Shown here one piece after another: positions 1 to 8,170 of a stretch of 64,000 bases of DNA. The first letter of the stretch is position 1. Every line of letters starts with the position of its first letter. A model generated the notes under the pieces. It searched no databases. It saw nothing but the letters and a program-made list of their open reading frames with translations, and had not been told where the DNA came from. The DNA is taken from NCBI GenBank assembly GCA_903924205.1, contig CAIYAP010000007.1:328421-392420 (forward strand). Direction: 5' to 3'. Made by a program: the position numbers and the translations under genes. The DNA comes from an uncultured Actinomycetes bacterium (GTDB taxonomy: Bacteria > Actinomycetota > Acidimicrobiia > Acidimicrobiales > RAAP-2).

Positions 1-310
1 TCGTCGTGACGCCGACGTCCGAGCGCAAGAGGACTTCTTCGACCACCTCGCGCACGGCCGCGTCGGCCTCCGCGCCGCGCAGACGAGAAAAGACGCCGCG
101 CGCGCCACCGAGCCGTGACGCCAAGGTCGCCGCTTCGACGGCCGCCACGTCGGGCATGGCAACCGGTTCGGCCACCAAAATCTCTGACGCCGCCGCCGGG
201 GGCGCGACGGGAATGAAGAGATGGCGACGGCGACGGCGACGGCGACGGCGCTGGACTAGCACCAGAGCCACCGCGATCACCACGAGCGCGGCAACCAGCG
301 CGATGATCAC
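1..310 (-). CDS. ftsY: FtsY, signal recognition particle receptor (N-terminal part)
   Basis: This is the first 103 codons of a gene that runs off the window. Residues 1-20 form one hydrophobic, membrane-anchoring segment, followed by nine consecutive arginines (residues 21-29), an acidic/alanine-rich linker and, from about residue 70, the start of the N domain (SRLRG, then EVVEEVLLRSDVGVTT). That last motif is typical of FtsY, the GTPase that docks ribosome-SRP complexes at the membrane. The GTG start overlaps the smc stop by four bases (GTGA), and smc-ftsY is a common bacterial gene pair. The GTPase G domain lies outside the window, so its integrity cannot be judged. Confidence 0.85.
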   Translation of the reverse strand, partial: MIIALVAALVVIAVALVLVQRRRRRRRRRHLFIPVAPPAAASEILVAEPVAMPDVAAVEAATLASRLGGARGVFSRLRGAEADAAVREVVEEVLLRSDVGVTT

Positions 311-3300
311 TCGCTACCCGCCTGCAACTTGCCGGTGACGCGCTGGGAGACCACCTTGGAGGATCCACCGGGCACCATGGTCACGCCGTAGAGGGCGTCA
401 GCGGCTTCCATCGTGCGCTTTTGGTGCGTCACGATGAGCAACTGAGCCTCATCGCGGAACTCGGCGACCAGCGACAAGAAGCGCTGGAGGTTGACGTCGT
501 CGAGAGCGGCTTCGACCTCGTCCATCATGTAGAACGGCGAGGGGCGCGAGCGGAAGGTCGAGAAGAGGAAGGCCAGGGCCGCCATGGAACGCTCGCCACC
601 GGAGAGCAAGCTCACGCGGCGCACGTTTCGTCCCATGGGTCGAACCTCAATCTCCACGCCGGTGTTCAGCGGGTCGTCGGGCTCCGTGAGCGACAAGCGA
701 CCCTGTCCCCCGGGGAACAGCATCCCAATCAAGGCCGAGAAGTGCTCGTTCACGTCGGCAAAGGCCGAGGTGAAGGTCTGCATGATTTCGTCGTCCAAGG
801 CGCGAATAGCTTCCTGCAATTCGCGACGCGCGTGACGTACGTCGGCGACCTGGGCGTCGAGGTCCTTATAACGCTCCTCGAGAGCGGTGAGCTCCTCGAG
901 AGCCAAGGGATTAATCGGACCGAGCGAACTGAGACGGGCTTCGAGTTCCGCGAGGCGCTGCTCCAAGGTCACGCCGTCGGGTAGGTCGAGCTCGACGGGC
1001 TCGTCAAGCACTTCCCAGTCGCCGTGCAGGTCGCGCTGCACGGCTTCGGCCAGAGTCGAGAGTTTGACGGTCAATTCCGCCAATTCAATGTCGGCGCGAC
1101 GCGTGGATTCGGTGAGTTCCGTGAGCTCGGCATCCACCGTGGCGCGACGACGACGAATTTCTTCGAGGCGCTCGGCGCTGGCACGGCTGGCTTCGAGCTG
1201 CTCACGGTAGGTCGACTCCAGGGCAGCCTGGTTCGTACGAACGTCCTCGGCGGCGATCTCAACAATCTGTTCGAGACGACCCAGGGCGTCGAGTTCGAAC
1301 TCCAAGCGACGACGACGCTCGGCGGCGACTTCACGCTCGGCGGCGTGACCAGCCAAGCGGCGCTCCACTTCGGCGAGACGGTCCCTATTGACCTGACGAC
1401 GAGTGGTCACCGATGACTCGAGGCGCGCAATGTCGCGTCGCAGTTCAGCCACTGATTCACGCTTGGCGTCCAGCGTGGCTTTCGCTTCGTCCGCCCACTT
1501 CGCTCGCTGACCCGCGTCGGCCGCAGCCGCTTCGAGTTGCGGCAGTCGAGCAGTTTCGGTGGCGAGCTCCGCATCGAGTTGGCTGACCGCGCCGTGCGAC
1601 TCGCTTACCTGGGCGCGGAACTTTTCGAGAGTGGCGGCAATGTCAACGAGATCGGCCTGCGCACGCGACAGTTCGCGGCGCAGCCGCTCCACGTCGTTGG
1701 TGGCCTTCACCTGAGCGAGCTGTGCGGCCTGGTGAGCCTCACGAACCGCGCGCAGGGCCTGGTCGGCAGCGCGCAGGGCCTCAGTGGCGGGGGCAACTTT
1801 GGCCTGCGCATCGGTCGCGGCGGCATCCGCCTCTTCGACCGAACTACGCGTCACGAGCGCGCGGCCCGACGCCACGCGCCAGCCGTTGCCCGCGAATCGG
1901 TCACCCTCACGCGTCACCACGACCAGCTCCGGGTGGGCGACCGCCACGTCAATGGCGCTCTCCCAGTTCTCGGCGACCACGGTGCGACCAAAGAGGGCGT
2001 CGAGGACGGCAGTGAAGTGTGACGACGCGGACGAACGTGGTCGAACGTGATCGCGCAACAACACCGTGCCGACGGGCGCGGTAATCGGCGCCATCGAGGA
2101 AGTGGGGGCCGGCAAAATCAAACCCAGTCCACCCTTGTCGCGTAGGGCCTGAAGGGCGGCTCGGGCGGAGGTGCGGCCATCAACCACGACCGCGCCCATG
2201 GCAACGTCCGCCGCGGACTCCACGGCGCGTTCCCAGCCGCCGTCCACGTCCACGAGGTCAAGGAAGGCACCGAGGACACCCTCGAGGCCACTGACGATGG
2301 CGCGGCCACCCGATCCGGATAGTTCTTCGAGAGCACGAGCGAGTGCTTCCGCACGCGCGGTCGCGCGAGCGGCGCCGTCGGTAACGTCACGCAGGGCCAC
2401 ACTCGCCGCCTCGCGAGCGGATTCACTAGCCGTCACGTGCTCGGCGGCGTCCGCGAGTGTCGCGGCAGCCTGCTCCCGGAGATTCTCGGCATCGGCCAGC
2501 TGGCTCTGCGCCTGGTCGCGACGCGACAAGGTCTCTTCCTCACGACGCTGTGCGTCATCGCGTTGTGTGCTGGCGCGCTGAAAAGTCGCCTGCGCCGCAT
2601 CACGCGAACGCGTCAAGGTGGCGATCTGCGCCCTGGCCGCGTCCAAGTCGTGCACCGGATTTGAGGCCGATGCGACTGACCAGGTGGCGTCATACTGCTC
2701 ACTCGCGAGGGCGAATTCCTGTTCGCGCTCCGCGAGCTGAGCGCGCTGCGGCTCGAGAGTGACTTCGTCCGCATCAATCTCGCCTTGCTCCCCCACGAGC
2801 CGAGCGGCTTCACCTTCGAGGGTGGCGATGACGTTTTCGTCGAAGGATGCATCGAGAGCTTCGCGTAGTCGACGGCGACGCTCGACGATGACCGAGGCCA
2901 AGCCGCGGGCTCGTTCGCCCAGTCCCTGAAGTTGACCCAAGGTGGAGGCGAGAATTTCTTCGCGACGAGAGGCCATCTCCGCCGCGGCCCGGGTGGCCTG
3001 CGCGTCAAGAAGCACCAACTCGTGACGCTTTTCGCGCTCGGTGCTGGCGCCGCCTTGCAAGGTGGCGTCCAGCTCGCTGCGACGCGCTTCGTAGGCGTGG
3101 CGACGACTGGAGAACAGTGCTCGACGCACTGCCTGCAAATCGCTCTCCACGTCGGTGTAACTGCGCGCGGCCGCGGCTTGACGCTCGAGCGGACGCATCT
3201 GTCGGCGCACTTCGCGCACCAGGTCGCCGAGACGCTCCAAGTTTTCGGCCGTGGTGGCGAGACGGCGCTCGGCGCGTTCCTTGCGACGACGGTGCTTCAG

Positions 3301-3801
3301 CACCCCGGCGGCCTCTTCGATCACCGCGCGACGGTCCTCGGGACGGCTGTTCAAGATGGAGTCGAGTTGGCCCTGACCAATGATCATGTGCTGGTGTCGA
3401 CCGACACCCGAATCGCTCAGCAGTTCTTGAATGTCGAGCAAACGACAGGGCTGACCATTAATGGCGTATTCCGAGTCACCGTTTCGAAAGAGGGTGCGAC
3501 TGATCGTGACTTCGGCACCGTCGATGGGCAACTTGCCCGACGCGTTGTCCAAGGTGAGAGCGACCTCCGCGCGGCCGAGGGCGGGACGTGAACTCGTGCC
3601 GACGAAGATGACGTCTTCCATCTTCGCGCTGCGCATCGCGCGGGTGCTTTGTGCACCTAAAACCCAGGACACTGCATCGACGACGTTGGATTTGCCCGAG
3701 CCATTGGGACCGACAACCGCGGTCACTCCCTGCTCAAACTCCAGAACGGTGGCGTCGGCGAAGGACTTGAAGCCCTTCATGGTAAGCCGCTTCAGAAACA
3801 T
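307..3801 (-). CDS. smc: Chromosome segregation ATPase SMC
   Basis: This full-length SMC protein (1164 residues) forms a homodimer that, with ScpA/ScpB, compacts and segregates the chromosome. Walker A GPNGSGKS is at residues 31-38. Long charged coiled coils flank a hinge around residues 490-650. The ABC signature LSGGERS begins near 1066 and the Walker B region FYMMDEVEAALDD near 1090. Length is normal for the family. The ATG start is preceded by TAGCCT seven bases upstream, so it probably has its own leaderless promoter although it lies behind rnc and the fpg-like gene. Its stop overlaps the ftsY start. Confidence 0.97.
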   Translation of the reverse strand: MFLKRLTMKGFKSFADATVLEFEQGVTAVVGPNGSGKSNVVDAVSWVLGAQSTRAMRSAKMEDVIFVGTSSRPALGRAEVALTLDNASGKLPIDGAEVTISRTLFRNGDSEYAINGQPCRLLDIQELLSDSGVGRHQHMIIGQGQLDSILNSRPEDRRAVIEEAAGVLKHRRRKERAERRLATTAENLERLGDLVREVRRQMRPLERQAAAARSYTDVESDLQAVRRALFSSRRHAYEARRSELDATLQGGASTEREKRHELVLLDAQATRAAAEMASRREEILASTLGQLQGLGERARGLASVIVERRRRLREALDASFDENVIATLEGEAARLVGEQGEIDADEVTLEPQRAQLAEREQEFALASEQYDATWSVASASNPVHDLDAARAQIATLTRSRDAAQATFQRASTQRDDAQRREEETLSRRDQAQSQLADAENLREQAAATLADAAEHVTASESAREAASVALRDVTDGAARATARAEALARALEELSGSGGRAIVSGLEGVLGAFLDLVDVDGGWERAVESAADVAMGAVVVDGRTSARAALQALRDKGGLGLILPAPTSSMAPITAPVGTVLLRDHVRPRSSASSHFTAVLDALFGRTVVAENWESAIDVAVAHPELVVVTREGDRFAGNGWRVASGRALVTRSSVEEADAAATDAQAKVAPATEALRAADQALRAVREAHQAAQLAQVKATNDVERLRRELSRAQADLVDIAATLEKFRAQVSESHGAVSQLDAELATETARLPQLEAAAADAGQRAKWADEAKATLDAKRESVAELRRDIARLESSVTTRRQVNRDRLAEVERRLAGHAAEREVAAERRRRLEFELDALGRLEQIVEIAAEDVRTNQAALESTYREQLEASRASAERLEEIRRRRATVDAELTELTESTRRADIELAELTVKLSTLAEAVQRDLHGDWEVLDEPVELDLPDGVTLEQRLAELEARLSSLGPINPLALEELTALEERYKDLDAQVADVRHARRELQEAIRALDDEIMQTFTSAFADVNEHFSALIGMLFPGGQGRLSLTEPDDPLNTGVEIEVRPMGRNVRRVSLLSGGERSMAALAFLFSTFRSRPSPFYMMDEVEAALDDVNLQRFLSLVAEFRDEAQLLIVTHQKRTMEAADALYGVTMVPGGSSKVVSQRVTGKLQAGSE

Positions 3802-3808
3802 GGGAGCG

Positions 3809-3814
3809 AGGCTA
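3809..3814 (-). promoter_or_regulatory. Putative -10 element of smc (leaderless)
   Basis: TAGCCT read on the minus strand, seven bases before the smc ATG. This fits the TAnnnT-N6/7-RTG pattern seen before many genes in this window. No Shine-Dalgarno sequence fits between it and the start. Confidence 0.5.
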
Positions 3815-3845
3815 CCCGTTTTGACGGGAGCCCTCTAAGTGCGCC

Positions 3846-4745
3846 CTAGGCCTGACACTTGGCGCAGAACACGTGCGTGCTGCCCCCGACCTTTTCGCCC
3901 CGCAAGGCGAAGCGACACTGGCCACAGGGCTCCCCCACGCGACCGGTCACTTGCAACTGCGCCTGAAAATTTCCCAACTTGCCGTCGGGGTCACTAAAGC
4001 CACCCTCGAGGCTAGTCCCACCCTGCTTGATCGACTCGGCCACGATCTCGGTCAAGGTGCGATGCAAGCGACGAAGTTCAATGGATGACAGGCCGGCGGA
4101 GTTGCGGTCCGGGCGAAGTGCCGAGGAATACAAAGTCTCATCTATGCAGATCGGTCCGAGGCCGGCATAGAGGCGCTCATCGGCCAGCGCGAGGGCCACC
4201 GGCGCGTCTGCGGCCTTCATGGTCGCGGCGAATAGCTCCGAGCCCACTTGGTCCACCGAAATGTCGATGGGTGACGAGGCCAGCGACGGATAGGCGCGGC
4301 GCAGCGACAGCCCGTCACCACCCAAGATGAACGAGGCGAGGCGAGGCAAGTCCACCGAGGTGCCGGCCGCCAAGGGTTCGGCCACCCACATTTGCAGCGT
4401 GCCGTCGGGGTCGGCGATGCGCCACTCAGAGCCCGCCGTCGGCGTGATGATGGCGTGAGTGTGCTTGGGCTTGACCACCTTGGCGTTCGCGGCGCGCGTC
4501 ACCGAGTTGCTGGCCCCGAGGGCCACCACTAATGCCGAACCGCTATCGAGAGTGATGATGAGCTGGCGACCGAGGCGCTGCACCGTCTTCACCGTGCGGC
4601 CCTCCGCGAGGGCGCGGAACGCTTTCGAGGACGTGTGCTTGGCGCACACGGCCCCCGTGGTGAGGGTGAGGGTCTTGATCTTCTTTCCGACCAAGTCCCT
4701 CGAGATGATTGATCGAATGACTTCGACTTCGGCTAATTCCATCAT
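3846..4745 (-). CDS. Fpg/Nei-family protein lacking catalytic residues
   Basis: This 299-residue protein has the fold signatures of formamidopyrimidine-DNA glycosylase (MutM): an N-terminal ELAEVEVIRS, the helix-two-turn-helix region ending GGTSL, the segment TGRVGEPCGQC, and a C-terminal zinc finger CxxC-x16-CxxC. Key residues are changed. The catalytic N-terminal Pro is Met (MMELAEVE instead of MPELPEVE). The beta-hairpin Lys57 is Arg60 (QRLGRQLIITL). The DNA-contacting Asn of GxGNIYADE is Pro (GLGPICIDE). The zinc-finger Arg is Gly (GGSTHVFC). It is therefore probably not a normal 8-oxoG glycosylase/AP lyase and may only bind DNA. The start ATG overlaps the rnc stop (ATGA); a second ATG follows immediately. 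It sits in the usual rnc-fpg-smc position. Confidence 0.8.
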   Translation of the reverse strand: MMELAEVEVIRSIISRDLVGKKIKTLTLTTGAVCAKHTSSKAFRALAEGRTVKTVQRLGRQLIITLDSGSALVVALGASNSVTRAANAKVVKPKHTHAIITPTAGSEWRIADPDGTLQMWVAEPLAAGTSVDLPRLASFILGGDGLSLRRAYPSLASSPIDISVDQVGSELFAATMKAADAPVALALADERLYAGLGPICIDETLYSSALRPDRNSAGLSSIELRRLHRTLTEIVAESIKQGGTSLEGGFSDPDGKLGNFQAQLQVTGRVGEPCGQCRFALRGEKVGGSTHVFCAKCQA

Positions 4746-5356
4746 GTTCGGCTCCTCCAGGCGGCGGCCGCGGCGGCCGATTCGGCCGCTCGCTTCGTTG
4801 ATCCCCGGCCGGTGGCGCTCACGCGTTCTCCCACCGTGACGGTGACCTCGAATGTGGTGGCGTGCACGGGACCGTGCGCCACGGCAACGTAGACCGGGGC
4901 GGGAAGCCCTTGGGCCTCCGCCCACTGAATCAGTCGCGTCTTGGGGTCGCCACCGGACGGATCCGTGGCGGCCAGCGAAATGCGCGGCACGAGAAGGTCG
5001 GCCACGAACTCGTAGGCCTCGTCAAATCCGCGGTCGATGTAGATGGCGGCAATGACCGCTTCGAAAGCATCCGCTTGCAGCGCGGCGCGGTGACGCCCGC
5101 CGGATTTGTCTTCACCCTTCCCGAGTTGCATGAACTCAGGAATACCGAGATCCATCGCCACCTCGGCGAAGGTGGCCTCGTTCACCACCTGGGCACGAAC
5201 TTGCGAGCATTGGCCCTCATTGAAATCGCCGTACGTCGACATGATGACGTCCGCGGCCACCAGATTCACCACGGCGTCACCGAGAAATTCGAGTCGCTCA
5301 TTCGATTCGAGATCGTGCTCGGCCGCGTAGCTCGAATGTGTCAGCGCCGTCGACAA
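4742..5356 (-). CDS. rnc: Ribonuclease III
   Basis: RNase III cleaves double-stranded RNA (rRNA precursors, mRNA). The signature NERLEFLGDAVVNLV and the catalytic helix ALQADAFEAVIAAIYID are present, followed by a dsRNA-binding domain (about 135-200) ending RGSTKRAAESAAAAAAW. The TTG given here starts at STALTHSSYA, which would remove the first family helix. The in-frame upstream codons read FAARCGLSAQSSTLSTALTHSSY, matching the usual N-terminus, and the frame stays open to position 5434, but it holds no ATG, GTG or TTG. Either an ATT start at 5434, overlapping the acpP stop, is used, or the protein is short. Overlaps the downstream fpg-like gene by four bases. Confidence 0.88.
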   Translation of the reverse strand: MSTALTHSSYAAEHDLESNERLEFLGDAVVNLVAADVIMSTYGDFNEGQCSQVRAQVVNEATFAEVAMDLGIPEFMQLGKGEDKSGGRHRAALQADAFEAVIAAIYIDRGFDEAYEFVADLLVPRISLAATDPSGGDPKTRLIQWAEAQGLPAPVYVAVAHGPVHATTFEVTVTVGERVSATGRGSTKRAAESAAAAAAWRSRT

Positions 5357-5429
5357 GGTCGACGACTGCGCTGAGAGGCCACAGCGAGCGGCAAATTGGT
5401 CGTAGGAAACGGCCGTAACGGCAGTCCGC

Positions 5430-5720
5430 CTAATTCAGGTTGAGCTTGGCGGCGACGTAGTCGACCGCGTCGGCAATAGTGAGGAGATCTTCGAGGTCTT
5501 CATCGTCAAAGGCGAAGCCCACGGAACGCTCGCCAATTTCTTCTTCGAGCGCTTCAACCATCTCGATCAGGGCCAATGAGTCAGCTCCCAGGGATTCGAA
5601 CGAGGCGGTCGGGTCGATGTCCGCGGCGTCTTTTTCGAGAATTTCGGCCAAATTCGTCTGAATCAGGGCCAGAATTTCGGCGCGGTCCAGCGGGGCAGAA
5701 TTATGGGTCTCAGCCGGCAT
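5430..5720 (-). CDS. acpP: Acyl carrier protein
   Basis: This 96-residue acidic protein carries growing fatty acids. The phosphopantetheine site is the Ser of GADSLALIEM, a slight variant of the usual DSLD motif. The protein is somewhat longer than E. coli AcpP (78), with a Ser/Asn-containing N-terminal extension. A strong Shine-Dalgarno sequence AAGGAGGT lies six bases before the ATG, unlike most neighbours, which are coupled or apparently leaderless. It lies between plsX and rnc, the classical plsX-acpP-rnc arrangement, and with PlsX links fatty acid and phospholipid synthesis. Confidence 0.93.
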   Translation of the reverse strand: MPAETHNSAPLDRAEILALIQTNLAEILEKDAADIDPTASFESLGADSLALIEMVEALEEEIGERSVGFAFDDEDLEDLLTIADAVDYVAAKLNLN

Positions 5721-5744
5721 GGCATACCTCCTTGGTCGAACAGC

Positions 5745-5750
5745 ATTCTA
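5745..5750 (-). promoter_or_regulatory. Putative -10 element of acpP
   Basis: TAGAAT on the minus strand, 24 bases before the acpP ATG, giving a short leader that contains AAGGAGGT. No convincing -35 element is seen. Confidence 0.4.
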
Positions 5751-5784
5751 CCGCCCATACGCGGAAAAATCGTGTATTACCTGA

Positions 5785-6762
5785 TCAGGCGGGACGAATG
5801 GCATGGCGCAGGGCGTCAACGACACCGGCATCGGATAGTTCCGCGCCCACCCGCAAGGCATTCATGATGGCCGTGGCGTTCGACGAACCGTGGCTAATGA
5901 TGCAAATTCCCTCGAGGCCCAGCAACATCGCTCCCCCGTGGCTGTCCGGCGAGAGGTCGCCGGCGAGGGGCAGCAGGTACGGGAAAAGTACATCGCCCGC
6001 GGCGCGCGTCTCCTCGTTGGTGCCAATGACTGAGAGCACCTGGCTGAAGAGGAACTTCATCGACCCTTCGAGCGTCTTCAGCGCCACGTTGCCAGTGAAA
6101 CCATCGGTCACAATGACGTCGACGGGTGACGGAATGATGTCGCGGCCCTCGACGTTGCCATAAAAGTTGAGGCCGGGGGTCGCGGCGAGCAGCTGGTGGG
6201 TTTCCTTTACCAACGGCGTTCCCTTGGTGGACTCTTCGCCGATCGACAAGAGACCCACCGTCGGATTCACGGTGCCGAAGCGAGCTGTGGCGAAAGCGGC
6301 GCCCATCAATGCGAACTGAACGAGCATCTCAGGAGTGCATTCGGCGTTCGCGCCCGCATCGACCATCACCGTGGGATTCCGGCCGGGATTAGGCAAGGGA
6401 GTGGCGATGCAGGGGCGAATCACTCCCGGGAGGCGGCCCATACGTAGGAGGGCGGACGCCATCGTGGCCCCCGTATTTCCGGCCGAAATCATGGCGCGGG
6501 CGTGGCCATCGCGAACGAGTTCCGCCGCGCGAACGAGGGACGAATCCTTCTTCTTGCGAACGCCCTGCGCCGGGTCGTCATCCATCTCGATGACTTCCGT
6601 GCAGGCAAAAACGTCGAGACCCTGAGGGTCACCGATGCGATCTGGTGGTCCCACCAGTGTCACGGAGAGACCTAATTCATCGACAGCGCGACGAGCACCC
6701 GCGATGATGTCGGCAGGCGCCTTGTCGCCGCCCATCGCGTCGAGCGCGAGGGGCAGAGTCAA
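5785..6762 (-). CDS. plsX: Phosphate acyltransferase PlsX
   Basis: PlsX converts acyl-ACP and phosphate to acyl-phosphate, the donor for PlsY in phospholipid synthesis. The N-terminus LPLALDAMGGDKAPADIIAG is diagnostic, and SAGNTGATMA and VIVTDGFTGNVALKTLEG are further family motifs. Length (325) is normal. The start is TTG, placed directly after the rpmF stop codon (TAG TTG, no gap), so translation is presumably coupled to rpmF. It precedes acpP by 64 bases. It is a peripheral membrane enzyme. Confidence 0.95.
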   Translation of the reverse strand: MTLPLALDAMGGDKAPADIIAGARRAVDELGLSVTLVGPPDRIGDPQGLDVFACTEVIEMDDDPAQGVRKKKDSSLVRAAELVRDGHARAMISAGNTGATMASALLRMGRLPGVIRPCIATPLPNPGRNPTVMVDAGANAECTPEMLVQFALMGAAFATARFGTVNPTVGLLSIGEESTKGTPLVKETHQLLAATPGLNFYGNVEGRDIIPSPVDVIVTDGFTGNVALKTLEGSMKFLFSQVLSVIGTNEETRAAGDVLFPYLLPLAGDLSPDSHGGAMLLGLEGICIISHGSSNATAIMNALRVGAELSDAGVVDALRHAIRPA

Positions 6763-6942
6763 CTACTTAACCTCGATAGCAACTCGACCGTTGTACCAAC
6801 CGCAGTTGGGGCACACCACGTGGGGCAGCTTGGAGGTCGAGCACTGGGGGCACACGGAGCGGCTGGGGCGCTCCAAGCGCCACGCCGACGCGCGACGGGC
6901 GCGCGTGCGTGCCTTACTCATCTTCCTCTTAGGAACTGGCAT
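6763..6942 (-). CDS. rpmF: 50S ribosomal protein L32
   Basis: A 59-residue gene. It begins MPVPKRKMSKARTRARR, the standard L32 N-terminus, and carries four cysteines in two CxxC pairs (VCPQC about residue 30, VCPNCGWYNG about 43), i.e. the zinc-binding C+ form rather than a zinc-independent paralogue. It ends GRVAIEVK. It lies 16 bases after the DUF177 gene and directly abuts plsX, the conserved DUF177-rpmF-plsX arrangement. Confidence 0.95.
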   Translation of the reverse strand: MPVPKRKMSKARTRARRASAWRLERPSRSVCPQCSTSKLPHVVCPNCGWYNGRVAIEVK

Positions 6943-6958
6943 CGTCGATCCTTACGTT

Positions 6959-7498
6959 CTAGCTTCCCGACGAGTCATCGCCGAGGAGTTCGGAAAGTTT
7001 AGCCCACCGCGGGTGTATCGGTGCCGCACAGTCGCAGGGCGACTCATTTCGGTCCACGCCGCACTGCGCGCAGAGGCCTAAACAGTCCTCTTTACACAGT
7101 GCCGTCAAGGGAAGTTCCAAGAAAATGGCGTCGTGGACCAAGGGTGCCAAATCCAGCTCGTCACCCTCGTAGCCGTAGGCCTCATCGTTATCCGTGGGCA
7201 TATCTTCGACGTAGCGCTCTTTGACCAGCACCGACAAGGTGTCATGAATCGGAGTCGAACAGCGTCGACACAGGGCATCAAAGGGCGCCGAGACGGTGCC
7301 CACGAAGCGCAATCCCCCGGGGTAGCTTGCGAGCGATCCCTCAATTCGCGTGGGCGCGTCACTCGCCACGTCGGGCTCCCCTTCGGGGCGAGGCTCAAAT
7401 TCGCGCTTCCCATCAAACGGGGCAGTGAAGTTGATGGCCCGAGAGGTGGGCACGTTTCGCAGCAGGGCCGCGATCGGAATGAGGTAGGGCGAACTCAC
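6959..7498 (-). CDS. DUF177/YceD family protein
   Basis: This 179-residue protein has the DUF177 (YceD) pattern: CRRCSTPIHDTLSVLVKERY in the middle, then an acidic stretch, LELPLTALC, CxxxCxGLCxxCG and a final cysteine pair. The family sits next to rpmF in most bacteria and is linked to 23S rRNA accumulation and ribosome assembly in plants and E. coli; the cysteines probably bind zinc. The start is GTG. It lies nine bases after the sepIVA-like gene and 16 before rpmF. Confidence 0.88.
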   Translation of the reverse strand: MSSPYLIPIAALLRNVPTSRAINFTAPFDGKREFEPRPEGEPDVASDAPTRIEGSLASYPGGLRFVGTVSAPFDALCRRCSTPIHDTLSVLVKERYVEDMPTDNDEAYGYEGDELDLAPLVHDAIFLELPLTALCKEDCLGLCAQCGVDRNESPCDCAAPIHPRWAKLSELLGDDSSGS

Positions 7499-7507
7499 CC
7501 GGACGTC

Positions 7508-8170
7508 CTATTCCTCGTCTTGGTCAAAGATCTCGTCGTCCGCATCCACGATGGTCTCAATAGTGCCGTAGGCCGCAGCCGCGGGCGGGAGATCATCGTC
7601 GAGGTGCGGGGCGAGGTCATTTTGATCCGCGAAGGTGTCCATCTGGCCAGCGAACTGCGCGCGGCCCTTCGCGACGGCCTGCTGGGCGCGGTCGAGCAAG
7701 TCTTCGAGTCGGGCGAGCTGCTGGTCGTAGTAGTCCTTGACCTGGTTGTGCATGCGGCGCACTTCCTCGTGGGCCTCGCTCACAATCTCGCGGGCCTTGG
7801 CCTCCGCCGCACGTACCACTTGTGCCTGGCTCACTAATTGACGACGTCGCTCCTCGGCGTCGGCCAGCATTTGCTCGATGACCTGATGGGTCTCGGCAAT
7901 GCGGGCCTCACGCTCTCGTAGCTCCCAGCGCGCTTGGCGCACCTCTTCGGGAATGGCGTCACGTACTTCGAGCAGCAACTCCACCATTTCGTCGCGCTGG
8001 ATGCGCACGGTGTTCGAGAGGGGCATGGGCTTGGCCGTCTGGACGAATTCAATGGCGGCCTCCAGCATGGACTCCATGTCACGACGCGCGTGGCGGGGCT
8101 CGGGGGCGTAGCTCGCTCCGAGGTCATCGTCGAGTTCGTACTCGTTGTCAAAGTCGTCGTAACGCGACAT
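7508..8170 (-). CDS. SepIVA/DivIVA-like coiled-coil protein
   Basis: A 220-residue acidic protein with one long central coiled coil (about 45-190, e.g. RQARWELREREARIAETHQV and AEAKAREIVSEAHEEVRRM) and acidic ends. Its position between coaD and DUF177-rpmF is that of the mycobacterial septation factor SepIVA (Rv2927c), a distant DivIVA relative. I infer a role in polar growth or division; this rests on gene order plus coiled-coil form, not on a clear motif. The ATG at 8170 overlaps the coaD stop (TGATG); a TTG one codon earlier is possible. Confidence 0.7.
   Translation of the reverse strand: MSRYDDFDNEYELDDDLGASYAPEPRHARRDMESMLEAAIEFVQTAKPMPLSNTVRIQRDEMVELLLEVRDAIPEEVRQARWELREREARIAETHQVIEQMLADAEERRRQLVSQAQVVRAAEAKAREIVSEAHEEVRRMHNQVKDYYDQQLARLEDLLDRAQQAVAKGRAQFAGQMDTFADQNDLAPHLDDDLPPAAAAYGTIETIVDADDEIFDQDEE

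Noticed and set aside
224..250. Tandem repeat as a CRISPR or satellite
   Set aside because: The six-base unit simply encodes an arginine tract of FtsY.
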